From NCBI GenBank assembly GCA_023429855.1, contig JAEZDB010000463.1, positions 1 through 16,531 of the forward strand: a DNA stretch of 16,531 bases. Direction: 5' to 3'. Below the pieces are notes generated by a model, which had not been told where the DNA came from, ran no database searches, and saw nothing but the letters and a program-made list of their open reading frames with translations. Positions 15,207-16,531 of the stretch are shown here, one piece after another. The translations under genes and the position numbers were made by a program. Source of the DNA: Actinomycetes bacterium. Lineage in GTDB: Bacteria; Actinomycetota; Thermoleophilia; Solirubrobacterales; Solirubrobacteraceae. Positions within the stretch are counted from its first letter, which is position 1, and every line of letters begins with the position of its first letter.

Positions 15207-16133
15207 GTGCCTCGCCCCGTGATCGCGATCTTCGGCCCGACGGCGGTCGGCAAGACGGCCGTGGCGCTCGGCGTCGCCGAGCGGCTCCGGGCGGCCGGCG
15301 AAGACCCGGTAGCGATCGGCGTCGACGCGCTCCAGGTCTACCGTGGACTTGGCATCATCACCGCGCAGCCGACCGCCGAGGAGCAGGCCCAGCTCGAGCA
15401 CCGGCTCGTCGGCTTCGTGCCGCTGACCGACGCCTGGAGCGTCGCCCAGCACACCGAGCTGGCGCACCGCGAGATCGACGAGGCGCTGGCCGCTGGGCGT
15501 GTGCCGATCGTGGTCGGCGGCACCGGGCTCTACCTGCGCTCGGCGCTGACGAACCTTGCGCTCGCGCCCGCCCCTCAGGAGGGCCTGCGTGAGCAGCTTG
15601 CCGCACGCGCCGACGAGCCTGGGGGCGTCGCCGCGCTGCACGCGGAGCTCGAAGAGCGCGACCCGGTCTCTGCGGCGCTGGTGCACCCCAACGACCGCAC
15701 GCGGATCATGCGCGCCCACGAGCTGCTCGCCGCGGGCAAGTCGTTTGCCGACTCGTCGGGCGGCGACGAGCTGTGGGCCGACGACACGCGCGTCCCGACC
15801 GTCCTCGTCGGCCTCACGATGGAACGCGCGGCGCTGCGCAAGCGCGCCGCCGAGCGCCTGCGCGCAATGGTCGACGCTGGCGCCGTCGAGGAGGCCCGAG
15901 CCGCCTACGACGGCAGCATCGGGCCGACCGCGGCCGCCGCCGTCGGGTTCCGCGAACTGCTCGACGGCGACGTCGACCGCGCGATCACCAAGACCCGCCA
16001 GCTCGCCAAGCGCCAGGAGACGTGGATGCGCCGCCTGGGCGGCGTGACGATCCTCGACGTCACCCAACGCACCCCCGAAGACGTGGCCGACGAGATCGTC
16101 CGCCGCTTCGACGGCGTACGATCGGCGCCGTGA
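15207..16133 (+). CDS. miaA: MiaA: tRNA dimethylallyltransferase
   Basis: Transfers the dimethylallyl group from DMAPP to N6 of A37 in tRNAs reading UNN codons, giving i6A, the substrate of MiaB. The 308-residue product has the P-loop GPTAVGKT (10-17). Catalytic Asp40 and Gln43 lie in DALQVYRG, where most family members have DS-x-Q. IVVGGTGLYLRSAL and the arginine-rich KTRQLAKRQETWMR near the C-terminus are also family blocks. Length is typical. GTG 15207 is the first start and has GATACT 6 nt upstream. The stop overlaps the dapF start (GTGA). miaA-dapF is a conserved actinobacterial pair. Confidence 0.97.
   Translation: MPRPVIAIFGPTAVGKTAVALGVAERLRAAGEDPVAIGVDALQVYRGLGIITAQPTAEEQAQLEHRLVGFVPLTDAWSVAQHTELAHREIDEALAAGRVPIVVGGTGLYLRSALTNLALAPAPQEGLREQLAARADEPGGVAALHAELEERDPVSAALVHPNDRTRIMRAHELLAAGKSFADSSGGDELWADDTRVPTVLVGLTMERAALRKRAAERLRAMVDAGAVEEARAAYDGSIGPTAAAAVGFRELLDGDVDRAITKTRQLAKRQETWMRRLGGVTILDVTQRTPEDVADEIVRRFDGVRSAP
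16117..16122 (+). promoter_or_regulatory. Candidate -10 element of dapF inside miaA
   Basis: TACGAT within the last codons of miaA, exactly 7 nt before the dapF GTG (TANNNT-N7-GTG). This would give dapF its own leaderless transcript besides read-through from miaA. Confidence 0.42.
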
Positions 16134-16531
16134 GCGCAACGCAGGACCCGGCCGGACCCGTCGTGATCGAGCGCTGGCAGGCGCTCGGCAACGACTACCT
16201 GATCGCCGAGGCGGCCAAGCTCCCATGGCCCGTGACCCCCGAGCGGGTGCAGCTGCTGTGCAACCGCCACACCGGCGTCGGCGGCGACGGCCTGCTGCTG
16301 CTCAGCGCGCCAGAGCAGCGCGGTTTCGTGGCCAAGCTCCAGATCTTCAACCCCGACGGCTCCGAGGCCGAGCTGTCGGGCAACGGCGCCCGCGAGGCGA
16401 TCATGTACCTGTACCGGCGCGGATGGACGCAGCAGCGCCAGTTCTCGATCCGCACGAGCGCCGGCGAGATCCGCCCGACGATCCTCGACGACACGCGCTG
16501 CCGGGTGGACATGGGCCGCGCCGCCCTGCAC
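16130..16531 (+). CDS. dapF: Diaminopimelate epimerase, N-terminal part (window edge)
   Basis: Converts LL- to meso-diaminopimelate for lysine and peptidoglycan. The first 134 residues are visible: ALGNDYLI near the N-terminus (family GLGNDF), NRHTGVGGDGLLLL (family R-x-x-G-x-G-x-DG), and FNPDGSEAELSGNGAREA. In characterised DapF enzymes the last block reads CGNG-x-R with the first catalytic Cys. Here residue 83 is Ser (codon TCG at 16376). The second catalytic Cys would lie beyond the window. The start GTG overlaps the miaA stop by 3 bases. Assignment to the DapF fold is firm; epimerase activity depends on whether Ser can replace the Cys. Confidence 0.88.
   Translation, partial: MSATQDPAGPVVIERWQALGNDYLIAEAAKLPWPVTPERVQLLCNRHTGVGGDGLLLLSAPEQRGFVAKLQIFNPDGSEAELSGNGAREAIMYLYRRGWTQQRQFSIRTSAGEIRPTILDDTRCRVDMGRAALH

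Noticed and set aside
12979..15222. 747-codon open frame on the plus strand
   Set aside because: Antisense shadow of the winged-helix and SDR genes; Arg/Gly/His-rich and without recognisable motifs.

Overview
The window reads as a high-GC, G/C-ending-codon actinobacterial chromosome segment. The order ftsK, rodZ-like, cinA, recA, recX, then miaB and later miaA, dapF is the classical actinobacterial recA neighbourhood. A RodZ-like protein next to FtsK and the overall protein style suggest Thermoleophilia (Solirubrobacterales-like). That placement is inference, not a database result.

Layout. Positions 1-1692 (minus) hold a two-component system: an OmpR-type regulator whose end overlaps the start of a histidine kinase that runs off the left edge. 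From 1760 to 9185 (plus) come ftsK (DNA translocase), a RodZ-like HTH/membrane protein, cinA, recA and recX. recA has a textbook GAAC-N4-GTTC LexA box. The recA-recX junction carries an 18-bp hairpin whose loop contains the first possible recX start codon. The 5' part of recX holds further stacked palindromes in a stretch where the coding bias collapses. A zinc-ribbon methyltransferase (9257-9970) follows, then a gene-free stretch (9971-10326) that can fold into a branched structure of about 150 nt, then miaB (10327-11658).

Between miaB and miaA lies a minus-strand accessory block: a PadR repressor with a HAAS-like membrane protein (11695-12980), an AlkZ-like winged-helix protein (13120-14289) and a short-chain dehydrogenase (14326-15126). 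miaA and dapF (cut at the right edge) resume on the plus strand. The visible part of DapF has Ser where the family's first catalytic Cys is expected.

How the genes work together: FtsK and the RodZ-like protein act in chromosome segregation and cell-shape functions; RecA and RecX form the recombination/SOS unit; MiaA and MiaB catalyse successive steps of ms2i6A37 tRNA modification; DapF makes meso-diaminopimelate for lysine and cell wall. A recurring signal ties the window together: a TANNNT-like -10 hexamer sits 6-7 nt before the start codon of most genes (the regulator, rodZ, cinA, padR, the winged-helix gene, the SDR, miaA, dapF). This implies leaderless mRNAs. recA and the methyltransferase instead have Shine-Dalgarno sequences.

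Best candidates for something undescribed: the branched element at 10006-10156, the palindrome cluster at recA-recX, and the Ser-type DapF. I see no CRISPR array, tRNA, rRNA or intact insertion sequence.
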